DNA from: Anaerohabitans sp964387285
Lineage (GTDB): Bacteria > Zhuqueibacterota > Zhuqueibacteria > Residuimicrobiales > Residuimicrobiaceae
Assembly: GCA_964387285.1 (NCBI GenBank)
Contig: CAYLWO010000001.1
Span: 273,976-337,975 of the forward strand
DNA length: 64,000 nt
Reading direction: 5' to 3'
Part shown: piece by piece, positions 8,610 through 16,071 of the stretch
Layout of the letters: the number at the start of each line of letters is the position of its first letter
Position numbering within the stretch: the first letter of the stretch is position 1
Position numbers and translations under genes: made by a program
Notes under the pieces: generated by a model
Seen by the model: the letters and a program-made list of their open reading frames with translations, nothing else
What the model was told of the DNA's origin: nothing
The model's database searches: none

Positions 8610-9266
8610 TCATCCTTTAACCAAAATGCCGTATACATTATCTCCACTCAAGCCGGCGGCATTGGCTTCATCGGTATCAACATGCATGTACAGGTTTAAT
8701 TTTTCTCCGACACGGATCGCCACGTTGTTATAGGTCACGCTCGTCTCACCTGTAACTTGCACGCTTACCTTCTGGCCGTGCTGTACGCCGAATTTTTGCG
8801 CAGTTGCCGGATCCATATGAATGTGACGCATAGCGCGGATGGCGCCTTCGGGAAGATACAGCGCACCTTTGGGACCGATTACAGTGAAAGGCGCAGAGCC
8901 GGTGGTGTTTCCGGACATACGATGCGGCAGCTTCATACCTAAATAAATGCCGTCGGACCAGGCCAGTTCCAACTGGGTTGCTTTGCGAATATCGCCGAGA
9001 ATGCGCACTTTTTCAAAAACACGGCGATTGGGACCGACGATGGTCACCGTTTCATTGGCAGCGAATTCGCCCGGTTGCGGCAAATCTTTCAGCTTGGTCA
9101 ATTTTGCGCCGGCGCCGAATAAGGTCTCCAGATGGGCTTGCGTAATGTGCAGATGGCGCGCGGAAATGCCTATGGGAATCCGCATCGGATCCTGTTGCTG
9201 CAAAACAGAATTCACCACCTCGCGAACGATCGCTTCGACCTGTTTGGCTAATTCTTCCTGATTCAT
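8610..9266 (-). CDS. pduL: PduL-type phosphate acyltransferase with N-terminal encapsulation peptide
   Basis: PduL exchanges CoA for phosphate on an acyl-CoA made inside microcompartments; here lactoyl- or propanoyl-CoA would be the substrate. The zinc-binding His residues are seen in SARHLHIT, MRHIHMDP and MHVDTDEAN. The beta-barrel core segment is NETVTIVGPNRRVFEKVRILG. The first 22 residues (MNQEELAKQVEAIVREVVNS) form an amphipathic helix followed by a short linker, the standard encapsulation peptide of PduL. I used the ATG at 9266; a TTG two codons upstream is possible. No partner aldehyde dehydrogenase or acyl kinase is present in the window. Confidence 0.92.
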   Translation of the reverse strand: MNQEELAKQVEAIVREVVNSVLQQQDPMRIPIGISARHLHITQAHLETLFGAGAKLTKLKDLPQPGEFAANETVTIVGPNRRVFEKVRILGDIRKATQLELAWSDGIYLGMKLPHRMSGNTTGSAPFTVIGPKGALYLPEGAIRAMRHIHMDPATAQKFGVQHGQKVSVQVTGETSVTYNNVAIRVGEKLNLYMHVDTDEANAAGLSGDNVYGILVKG

Positions 9267-9301
9267 GAACAATTCTTTCTAAGAATATCATTTTTACTAG
9301 G

Positions 9302-9360
9302 TGTTTGTAGTTCCGCATTCATGCGGTTATTTTTTCCGGTTGAAACCGGAGCTACAAACA
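9302..9360. repeat. Palindromic element with two internal dyads (three-way junction)
   Basis: The outer arms TGTTTGTAG (9302-9310) and CTACAAACA (9352-9360) are perfect inverses. They enclose two complete hairpins: CCGCAT-tc-ATGCGG at 9313-9326 and CCGGTT-ga-AACCGG at 9336-9349. As DNA or RNA this can fold as a three-way junction. It lies in the 163-bp gap between the BMC-T and pduL genes, inside the presumed BMC transcript. It may be a REP-like mobile element or an mRNA processing site. Function is not known. Confidence 0.75.
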
Positions 9361-9400
9361 TGCTTTAACCTATAATGAGAGATTGGTTTTCAAAAAACAT

Positions 9401-9429
9401 CCTTTCGAAGGTTTTAAACCTCCGCAAGG
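9401..9429 (-). terminator. Imperfect hairpin repeat, terminator-like, inside the BMC operon
   Basis: A 29-bp imperfect dyad with outer arms near CCTTTCGAAGG and CCTCCGCAAGG. It closely resembles the perfect dyad at 48256-48284, so the two are copies of one family. On the minus strand it falls 7 bases after the BMC-T stop and is followed by ATGTTTTTTG, giving a plausible but weak intrinsic terminator. It could lower expression of pduL, BMC-H, aldolase and lut relative to the upstream shell genes. Confidence 0.45.
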
Positions 9430-9435
9430 TCCAGG

Positions 9436-9981
9436 CTAAATATAATTCTGATACAGTTCTTTACTCGGCGCCGGAATGACCACTTTATTTACCAGCAATC
9501 CTTTTTCCGCCACCAGGGCCGCTCCCGCATCCACTGCTGCGCGCACGGCAGAAACCTGACCGGTTAAAGTCACGAAAGCCTTGCCGCCCAGCGCCATGGC
9601 TAAACGAATTTCCAGGAGCTCGACATTCGCCGCTTTGGCAGCAGCATCAGCTGCTTCCAGCAAAGAGGCCACGGAAAAAGATTCAATCACTCCCAGACTG
9701 GCCGTCGGATTAACCACATTGGTTCCAGCCAATGCCGGCAATACTGCAGGGTGCACATTGGCAATCACCATGGAATCGATCACCGCTTCCGGCCACTCCT
9801 GTCTGCCGGCCTGTATGCTGGACTGTACGGCAGAAACAGAGCCGCTGATGATCACCATATATTTTCCGGAACAGATGGTGCGGTTGACATGCAGATCAAC
9901 CTGAGCGGTTTTCAACAAGGTATCGGTTATGGCAATGCCGGCGGCAATGCTGTTTAGTTCTATCAAGCCCAGACTGGACAT
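9436..9981 (-). CDS. BMC-T tandem-domain shell protein, PduT type
   Basis: 181 residues with two BMC domains. The first (about residues 1-90) begins SLGLIELNSIAAGIAITDTLLKTAQV. The second (from about residue 95) begins ASLGVIESFSVASLLEAADAAAKAANV. Such proteins form pseudohexameric trimers. Cys37 in NRTICSGKYM sits where PduT carries the Cys that binds a [4Fe-4S] cluster in the trimer pore, so electron passage across the shell is likely. It lies 21 bp after the PduS-like gene, the same pairing as in Pdu compartments. Confidence 0.92.
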   Translation of the reverse strand: MSSLGLIELNSIAAGIAITDTLLKTAQVDLHVNRTICSGKYMVIISGSVSAVQSSIQAGRQEWPEAVIDSMVIANVHPAVLPALAGTNVVNPTASLGVIESFSVASLLEAADAAAKAANVELLEIRLAMALGGKAFVTLTGQVSAVRAAVDAGAALVAEKGLLVNKVVIPAPSKELYQNYI

Positions 9982-10002
9982 AAAATAAATTTCCTGATAT
10001 TT

Positions 10003-11319
10003 CTATCTCTGAATAGTAATGGTCTCATTGGAAACATGAGTGACCTGACCTTTTATGCTGGCATGGACACAAGCGCCGAGCTTTCCCTCTTGAACGCGAC
10101 CCAGGAGTTGTCCCAAATCTACCTTATCCCCCTTGTTCACCACAACGTCAGCCGCAATGCCCACATGTTGTTTTAACGGGATACACACCTGCGACGGCTC
10201 GACCGTCACTTCTTCATATTCGGCATGATCATCGTATTCTGCAACGCCCAATCGACTGATTAATTGCTTGACCGGGATGCGCCGGCTGTCCTTCATAGTG
10301 TGCACCTGCACTGTTTTAGCTCCATCCCATTTGCCTTGTCCTTTTTCGCGCAGTTCTCGAATTCCCCGGCCGCAAGCTTCGCGCGGGTAAAGACTCTCCG
10401 GACAGGAGTACAAGGTGCACAATCCGCATTGACTGCAAAGCAAAGCGTGCCGATTCCACAGTCCGCTGCCCATGACGGTAAAACCAAGCGTGCGCATAAC
10501 GAGATGCGGTTGCACATCATAACCCAGCAGATAGCGCGGACACAGTTCCGTGCAATAGCTGCATTGATCACAGGCCGAGTGGCCGATTCGATCCATTATT
10601 TTTTGCGGCTTGTTGTATCTGGCAATCAAAGGGTGTTCCGTGGGTAGAACAATCAGTCCGCCGGTGGTTTTGGTAACCGGCCCCTGATCATCGGCCAGCA
10701 ATTTTCCCATCATTAAGCCGCTTTCCATTATTCGATATGATGTAACAGTAGGGCCTCCGGCCAACCGCAAGACATCGGCGACTTTCATGCCAATTGGTAC
10801 ACGCGTGGTCAATGGATGTTGAACAGCTCCGGTGATGGTTAAAAAGGTATGGGTAACCGGCAATCCCTGATCTGCAAGATACAGGTTGTATAGTGTCTCG
10901 ACATTATTCACAACCACGCCGATATCCAAAGGCAAACCCTGTGGAGGAATCAGTCGCCCGGTAATGCCATAAACCAATTCGTATTCGTCGCCGGCCGGAT
11001 AAAAATCGCCAAACTCATGAACGGTTATCGGTGCAGAGCCGATGGCAGACCGGATGGATTGAATGGCCTGCTGGTTTTTCGATTTAATGCCAAAAACCAT
11101 TTTATCGGCGTGCACAGAGTCAGCAGCGAGTTGCAGCCCGCGAACCACCTCGTTGCTAAAACGGCACATCAGTTCGCGATCCTTGTGCATAAGCGGCTCG
11201 CATTCGGCGCCATTGACAAGATAAAACTCTACCTGTGCCTGCAGTTTCACGTGTGTGGGAAATCCGGCGCCGCCGGCGCCGACAACGCCGGCAGCTTTAA
11301 CTTTATCCTTAAAGGTCAT
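10003..11319 (-). CDS. PduS-like RnfC-type Fe-S flavoprotein oxidoreductase
   Basis: A 438-residue relative of PduS and RnfC. The N-terminus VVGAGGAGFPTHVKLQAQ is the Gly-rich nucleotide/flavin loop. NNVETLYNL and the SLBB-like stretch ITGAVQHPLTTRVPIGMKVADVLRLAG follow. Two ferredoxin sites are C250-C253-C256-C260 and C295-C298-C301-C306. The C-terminus has a biotinyl/barrel-like fold with GDKVDLGQLLGRV. In Pdu compartments PduS moves electrons and binds PduT. Here it may recycle NADH produced in the lumen. It starts 2 bp after the unknown gene upstream. Confidence 0.88.
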   Translation of the reverse strand: MTFKDKVKAAGVVGAGGAGFPTHVKLQAQVEFYLVNGAECEPLMHKDRELMCRFSNEVVRGLQLAADSVHADKMVFGIKSKNQQAIQSIRSAIGSAPITVHEFGDFYPAGDEYELVYGITGRLIPPQGLPLDIGVVVNNVETLYNLYLADQGLPVTHTFLTITGAVQHPLTTRVPIGMKVADVLRLAGGPTVTSYRIMESGLMMGKLLADDQGPVTKTTGGLIVLPTEHPLIARYNKPQKIMDRIGHSACDQCSYCTELCPRYLLGYDVQPHLVMRTLGFTVMGSGLWNRHALLCSQCGLCTLYSCPESLYPREACGRGIRELREKGQGKWDGAKTVQVHTMKDSRRIPVKQLISRLGVAEYDDHAEYEEVTVEPSQVCIPLKQHVGIAADVVVNKGDKVDLGQLLGRVQEGKLGACVHASIKGQVTHVSNETITIQR

Positions 11320-11321
11320 TT

Positions 11322-11981
11322 TTATTTTATCTCTGATAACCAGGTCGCGATCATTTCAGCTAATTTTTTCGCACTCGAGGAGTGCTGCGAAAGCAGCAAG
11401 AGATTAGCCGTCAAAGGCGCAGGCCTCCGTTTAACGCTGCTTAAATCCCAACCGGCTACAGGCAGCACGTTATTCTGTCTTTTCAATTCAGGTAAAAAAG
11501 AAATGGCCAGATCATCGATAACGATCGCTGCAGAATAACGATTGGTCTGCAGGCCCTGTATGATATTTGGCAGAGCATCAACAATTTTACTTCGGTTGCA
11601 TGTCAGTTTATCAAGATAATACCGCTTGCCATCCATAGCCTGTTGAATGGCCTGCCATTGCAAACGTAACAATCGCGGCGCCAGAATGGCTATGCATTTC
11701 GAGCCGGATTGGTCTGCCGTAAATATTGACGACGATTCCCGCTGTAAATCGACACGCAGGTTTTTAAGATGATCCTGAGCTGCTGCGGTCACAATGGCCT
11801 TTTCAGCTACCAGTACGGACTGTACGCTCCCAGGTCTTATCGGCAAAACATCGAGCAGCGTAATCAGATGCTTGTTCATGACAAGACTGGCAGGATCCGA
11901 CTGGCTACTTGTGGATTGCAGACGCGCCACAATCTCGCGCGTGATCACCTGTATGAGTTGTTCTTTTTCTTCCGGCTGCAT
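11322..11981 (-). CDS. Uncharacterised BMC-associated protein with N-terminal amphipathic helix
   Basis: I do not recognise the 219-residue protein as a named family. The first 18 residues (EEKEQLIQVITREIVARLQ) form an amphipathic helix followed by a Ser-rich linker, like an encapsulation peptide. The segment SVLVAEKAIVTAAAQDHLK resembles a short motif shared by several microcompartment proteins (PduM, EutQ-like). The rest is alpha/beta with a Cys at KCIAILAPRLLRL and TCNRSKIVDALPNIIQGLQ. Its place just before the BMC-P genes recalls PduM, which precedes PduN, but the length differs. It lies 8 bp after the third BMC-P gene and 2 bp before the PduS-like gene. It could be cargo or an assembly factor. 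Confidence 0.6.
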   Translation of the reverse strand: MQPEEKEQLIQVITREIVARLQSTSSQSDPASLVMNKHLITLLDVLPIRPGSVQSVLVAEKAIVTAAAQDHLKNLRVDLQRESSSIFTADQSGSKCIAILAPRLLRLQWQAIQQAMDGKRYYLDKLTCNRSKIVDALPNIIQGLQTNRYSAAIVIDDLAISFLPELKRQNNVLPVAGWDLSSVKRRPAPLTANLLLLSQHSSSAKKLAEMIATWLSEIK

Positions 11982-11989
11982 GGATGGTC

Positions 11990-12289
11990 TTACCGTCTAC
12001 CGTTGTTTGGATCAACCGGTTTGAAATCCACACGCTCCACAATTGCGGTGATGATGCTGCGAATGGGAATACGTTTGGACAGCCCCATAATTTCCATGGC
12101 CGAACGGCCTTCAGAGGCCACCAGAACGGTTTCGCCGACACCGCACCCGACTGTGTCGACGGCAACGGTAATGCCGGATTTAAGTTTACCGTCCGGATTG
12201 ATCGGTTTAACCAACATGATTTTGCGGCTCTGATAGCTGTCGTGTTTGACCGTGGATACCAGGCTGCCGATTACTTTGGCCAGAATCAT
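11990..12289 (-). CDS. BMC-P pentameric vertex protein (EutN/CcmL family), third in series
   Basis: A 99-residue EutN/CcmL domain that caps shell vertices as a pentamer. The opening MILAKVIGSLVSTVKHDSYQ, the core LKSGITVAVDTVGCGVGETVLVASEGRSAME and the end IIAIVERVDF-type strand (IITAIVERVDFKP) are diagnostic. It overlaps the preceding BMC-P gene by an ATGA, so translation is likely coupled. GCGVG replaces the GAG(D/E)G turn usual in the family. Confidence 0.93.
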   Translation of the reverse strand: MILAKVIGSLVSTVKHDSYQSRKIMLVKPINPDGKLKSGITVAVDTVGCGVGETVLVASEGRSAMEIMGLSKRIPIRSIITAIVERVDFKPVDPNNGRR

Positions 12290-12558
12290 GATTTCTCAAC
12301 ATCCATTCTATCGACCAGTCCGACAATGCTGACGTCGCTGGGTATTTGCCGGTCCGGCAGTGGAAAAGTCGCTTCCGCGCCGCCGACCCAATAAATCAAG
12401 TCGTTTTCACGAGAATTGATTATATCCGCGGCAATTAAAGGCGGGCCCATGGCAGCCAATTTTTCATCAACCGGTTGAATGATGGACAGCTGCACGCCGG
12501 TCAATTTTTCGTCTTTCGCCGTGGCCCAAACTCGGCCGATAACGCGTCCTAATTTCAT
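12286..12558 (-). CDS. BMC-P pentameric vertex protein, second in series (divergent)
   Basis: A 90-residue EutN/CcmL protein. The start at 12558 overlaps the upstream BMC-P stop by ATGA and gives KLGRVIGRVWATAKDEKLTG, the family opening. A longer reading from 12603 only adds residues that overlap the neighbour. It is the most divergent of the three: the central loop reads AADIINSRENDLIYWVGGAEATF in place of the usual DTVGAGxGE turn, and the end is VSIVGLVDRMDV. YWVGGREA-type loops do occur in some EutN-family members, so it is probably functional, perhaps as a minor or mixed vertex. Confidence 0.9.
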   Translation of the reverse strand: MKLGRVIGRVWATAKDEKLTGVQLSIIQPVDEKLAAMGPPLIAADIINSRENDLIYWVGGAEATFPLPDRQIPSDVSIVGLVDRMDVEKS

Positions 12559-12860
12559 GCAGGATTTTTCTTTTCTTTTTGAAAAACCGTTTTGCCGTTC
12601 CACACAATGGAATCCACGACGGCAATAATGCCGGCATCGGTCGGCACAGTGGCCAAATCAGCAGCCTGCCGGGCAGATGAACCGCGTGCGATCAACACCA
12701 TTTCGCCATCGCCGGCGCCGACCGTATCGACCGCCACTAGAAAATTATTGGTGGGTTTGGCATCCGGACCGGTAATATTGAGAATCAACAGTTTGCGTCC
12801 GGTTAAACGCTCTGTTTTTATCGTGGCTACTACCGAACCTTGTACAACGGCTAATTCCAT
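12555..12860 (-). CDS. BMC-P pentameric vertex protein, first in series
   Basis: A 101-residue EutN/CcmL protein with ELAVVQGSVVATIKTERLTGRKLLI, VAVDTVGAGDGEMVLIARGSSAR and IIAVVDSIVW, all standard for the family. The C-terminus has a short Lys-rich tail (VFQKEKKNPA). The next BMC-P gene overlaps its stop. It begins 104 bp after the rhaA stop, so it may be the first shell gene of the operon. Having three different vertex genes is common in planctomycete-verrucomicrobial (PVM-type) compartments. Confidence 0.94.
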   Translation of the reverse strand: MELAVVQGSVVATIKTERLTGRKLLILNITGPDAKPTNNFLVAVDTVGAGDGEMVLIARGSSARQAADLATVPTDAGIIAVVDSIVWNGKTVFQKEKKNPA

Positions 12861-12964
12861 TTCTCGGCACCCTAAAATGGAACCGCCTGGAGACGGTCCC
12901 GTAAATCCATTTACCCGGTCATTGCGAACCCGTGTTTACGGAGAATGCCGGGATTTCTAAAAAC

Positions 12965-14233
12965 TCATCCGCGTTTGGCTAAAACATCACTCTCATATTT
13001 TTTAACTTCATCAAGCCAACTCATGCCGACCGGGATGTCATTCTGCAAGAGATAATAATCCCACACACTGCCAAAAGGCAAACTCTTTTGCTCTTCCAAC
13101 AGCGCCAGACGTGCAGAGAAATTTCCTTCGTTTTCCAATTGTCGCATCCTGGCAATGGGCTCCAATAAGGCATGCAGCAATGCCTTGATCATACTGCGCG
13201 TCCCGATAACCCAGGCGCATACACGATTGACACTGGCGTCAAAAAAATCAAGACCGATGTGTACACGCTGTAAATAGTTGCCGCGTACAATCTCCTGGGC
13301 AATGGCCAGCAATTCGTCGTTGACGATAACGATATGATCACTGTCCCAGCGCACACCGCGACTGACATGCAACAACACCTCATCCAAAAACGTCAGCACT
13401 GAAGATAGTTTATCAGATATAACTTCGGTGGGATGAAAATGACCGGCATCCAGCGTCAATAAAACTTTTTTCTGTATGGCATAACCGAGATAAAACTCGT
13501 GCGAACCAACCACATAATTCTCCGAACCGATGCCGAAAAGCTTTGATTCAACAGCGTCCAGATTGTAGCGTGGATCGATGGTCTCGCTAAACAGTTCATT
13601 CAAAGATTCCACCAGAATTTCACGCGGACCTTTGCGGTCGACAGGAATATCTTTATGTCCATCCGGTATCCAGACATTGGTCACTGCAGGCGATGCCAAC
13701 TCTTTGCCAAAAAAGGCGCCTATTTTTCGACAGGCGATGCCGTGACGAATCCAAAATTTACGGATTTCTTTATCCTGATGCGCCAGAGTAAAACCGCTGT
13801 CCGCTTTGGGATGAGCAAAAAAGGTCGGATTGAAATCGAGCTTCAGTTTCTGTTCCTTGGCCCAGCTCACCCAATTCTTGAAATAGTCGGGTGTGATTTC
13901 ATCACGTTCCACTTTTTTTCCCTGGGTTTCTGCGTAAATGGCATGCAAACTGAAACGATGATTGCCCGGGATTAAACTTTTGGCTTTTTCAAAATCCAGA
14001 CGCAATTCATCAGCCGTTCTCGCGCGTCCCGGATAGTTGCCGGTCGCCTGAATGCCGCCGCCGAAAAGTGCATCGCTTTTTTCAAAACCAACAACATCAT
14101 CGCCCTGCCAGCAATGAATGGACACAGCAATTTTGGCAAGCCGCGCCAAAGCTTCCTCTGTGTTAACGCCTAACTCGGCATAGTATTCTTTCGCTGCTTG
14201 GTATCGATGTTCGATTCCGGCTTTGTTCGGCAT
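12965..14233 (-). CDS. rhaA: L-rhamnose isomerase
   Basis: 422 residues, the length of E. coli RhaA, converting L-rhamnose to L-rhamnulose in the cytoplasm with divalent metals. Recognisable segments are SIHCWQGDDVVGFE, LGGGI-like FGGGIQATGNYPGRARTADELR, FSLHAIYAET, DFNPTFFAHPKADSGFTLAHQD, NVWIPDGHKD, VVGSHEFYLGYAI, LLTLDAGHFHPTE and HVSRGVRWDSDHIV. The metal ligands are expected among the Glu, Asp and His of these motifs. GTGAGG precedes the ATG. It is the first enzyme of the pathway completed by rhaB and the aldolase. Confidence 0.95.
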   Translation of the reverse strand: MPNKAGIEHRYQAAKEYYAELGVNTEEALARLAKIAVSIHCWQGDDVVGFEKSDALFGGGIQATGNYPGRARTADELRLDFEKAKSLIPGNHRFSLHAIYAETQGKKVERDEITPDYFKNWVSWAKEQKLKLDFNPTFFAHPKADSGFTLAHQDKEIRKFWIRHGIACRKIGAFFGKELASPAVTNVWIPDGHKDIPVDRKGPREILVESLNELFSETIDPRYNLDAVESKLFGIGSENYVVGSHEFYLGYAIQKKVLLTLDAGHFHPTEVISDKLSSVLTFLDEVLLHVSRGVRWDSDHIVIVNDELLAIAQEIVRGNYLQRVHIGLDFFDASVNRVCAWVIGTRSMIKALLHALLEPIARMRQLENEGNFSARLALLEEQKSLPFGSVWDYYLLQNDIPVGMSWLDEVKKYESDVLAKRG

Positions 14234-14384
14234 AAGATCCTCACATTATGCTGTTAAAAAACAACTTATAAAAATTGGTTATATAATCGCTCACGTGTGT
14301 AATTTAGCTAATCCGCTGACGAATTGCAAGGGAATTTTGCACATTTTCAATCCGTTTTCATTGGAACACAAAGCAATGGAGATT

Positions 14385-15188
14385 TTATTTTAATTGTTGC
14401 CCAAACATGCCGGCAATGAACCATTTTTGAAAAACAAGAAATAAAGCTACCGGCGGAATGAGCACCAGAATGCCGGCAGCGCATAGTCCACCCCAATAGG
14501 TGCCCCAGATGCCGAGAAAGGACAGGATTCCCTGCGGCAACACCCGCAAGGATTGTGAACTGGTCAGCGCAAAGGCATACAGATAGTTGTTCCAGGAGTT
14601 GATAAAAATGAACAGTGCCACAGCTACGAGTCCAGGACCCATCATCGGCAAAACAATACGGAACAGACTGCCGCAACGGGTACACCCATCGAGGCGCGCC
14701 GCCTCTTCAATTTCCACCGGATTATTGAGGATGAAATTGCGCAACATCCAGACCACCAGCGGCAGACTGAAAACCACATTGGCAAAGATCATGGCGGATA
14801 AGGTATTGTAGATGCCCAATTTTTGAAAATAAGCCACCAAAGGAACCAGAATGGCAACAGGCGGCAGTAACGGTAAAACCAACAAAAGAATGCCCAGGCC
14901 TTTGCCGCGAAACCGCATGCGCGCCAACGCATAGCCGCCAAACACGCCGACGATCAGTGTAATCAAGATGGAAGCAGCTGAAACAGCCAGACTGTTGCGC
15001 ACATAAACAAAAAACTCGGGTCGGGACAACAACGATTCATAATGAAACAATGTCAGTCGATGTGGAATAAAGCTGACATCGAATTGCTCGGCCAGGGATG
15101 TTCGAATTCCCCAGAGAAAAGGATAGAGAACAAACAGGGCAAAAAAGCAATAGAGAAACCACAGCGAAATTCTCTTCAACAACGCCAT
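14385..15188 (-). CDS. ABC sugar transporter permease, MalG type
   Basis: A 267-residue inner-membrane permease with six predicted transmembrane helices. The cytoplasmic EAA loop reads EEAARLDGCTRCGSLFRIVLP, which contacts the ATPase. The start at 15188 follows GGAGGTGGAATAGC and begins 1 bp after the upstream permease stop. A reading from 15239 overlaps the neighbour and lacks such a site. It is the last gene of a binding protein-permease-permease set lacking its ATPase, which in such systems is often a shared MsmK/UgpC-like protein encoded elsewhere. Position beside rhaA suggests rhamnose or a rhamnose-containing oligosaccharide as substrate. Confidence 0.9.
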   Translation of the reverse strand: MALLKRISLWFLYCFFALFVLYPFLWGIRTSLAEQFDVSFIPHRLTLFHYESLLSRPEFFVYVRNSLAVSAASILITLIVGVFGGYALARMRFRGKGLGILLLVLPLLPPVAILVPLVAYFQKLGIYNTLSAMIFANVVFSLPLVVWMLRNFILNNPVEIEEAARLDGCTRCGSLFRIVLPMMGPGLVAVALFIFINSWNNYLYAFALTSSQSLRVLPQGILSFLGIWGTYWGGLCAAGILVLIPPVALFLVFQKWFIAGMFGQQLK

Positions 15189-15189
15189 G

Positions 15190-16071
15190 CTATTCCACCT
15201 CCTTGCCGGTGACGCGCATATAGAAAAACATAAAAACAAGTCCTACCAACAAAAGCAGGATGCCCAAGGTGGCGCCGCGATTGAGATCAAAATTGATGAA
15301 CGATTCTTTAAAAAGGCGGACCGCCATAACCTCGGTGCTGTATCCGGGACCGCCCTGCGTCAACGCATAGATGGTTTCCGCATCCTGCAAGGTCCACAGG
15401 GTGATGGTTAACAGGACAATGAGCAGGTGAATTTTGGTCAGGGGCAAAGTCAAAGTGAAAAATTGTTTCCAGGCGCCGGCGCCGTCCACCTTGGCCGCCT
15501 CATAGAATTCTTTGGGAATCATGGAAATGCCGGCAGCCAGAAACAGGGTCATGAACGGCAAGGAACGCCAGACGCTATGATAGACAATGGTTGCCATGGC
15601 CCAAAATGGTTCCGTTAGAATGACATGAGAAGTGCCGCTGATTTTTTCCAGCAGCCAGCTTAACGGACCAAAGTTCGGTTCTACCAAAGAGCGAAAAAGC
15701 AATACGCTGACCACCGGCGCCACAATCCAGGGCAGCAAAAAAATGCTGCGAAAAAAGGTCGTTCCCCGGCTTTTCCGAGTAATCAACAAGGCCATGATGT
15801 AAGCCAGGGGCAATGAAAAAAAAAGGGTAGCGATGACATAGATCATGGATAGTCGAAAATTTGTCAAAAACCGGCCTTCGCTGAGTAAAAAATAATAATT
15901 GTTCAATCCCTCAAACGCGGTGTTGCCGGAAAGACTGGTCTTGTAAAAACTCATGATCAGCCCGGACAACATGGGCGATAACAAGAAAAAGAAAATAATG
16001 ATCACGGTCGGCGCCAGATAGACATACGCCAGGTTTTCGTTGCGAAATTGTGAGGATGCTCTTTTTTTCAT
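15190..16071 (-). CDS. ABC sugar transporter permease, MalF/UgpA type
   Basis: A 293-residue permease with six hydrophobic segments, starting LAYVYLAPTVIIIFFFLLSP. The EAA loop is YEAAKVDGAGAWKQFFTLTLP. The ATG overlaps the binding-protein stop by one base (TAATG), so translation is coupled. It pairs with the MalG-type permease downstream to form the membrane channel of a carbohydrate importer. Confidence 0.9.
   Translation of the reverse strand: MKKRASSQFRNENLAYVYLAPTVIIIFFFLLSPMLSGLIMSFYKTSLSGNTAFEGLNNYYFLLSEGRFLTNFRLSMIYVIATLFFSLPLAYIMALLITRKSRGTTFFRSIFLLPWIVAPVVSVLLFRSLVEPNFGPLSWLLEKISGTSHVILTEPFWAMATIVYHSVWRSLPFMTLFLAAGISMIPKEFYEAAKVDGAGAWKQFFTLTLPLTKIHLLIVLLTITLWTLQDAETIYALTQGGPGYSTEVMAVRLFKESFINFDLNRGATLGILLLLVGLVFMFFYMRVTGKEVE

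Noticed and set aside
11322..11981. Naming the unknown BMC protein PduM
   Set aside because: Position and a short motif fit, but the protein is longer than typical PduM and most of it shows no clear resemblance.
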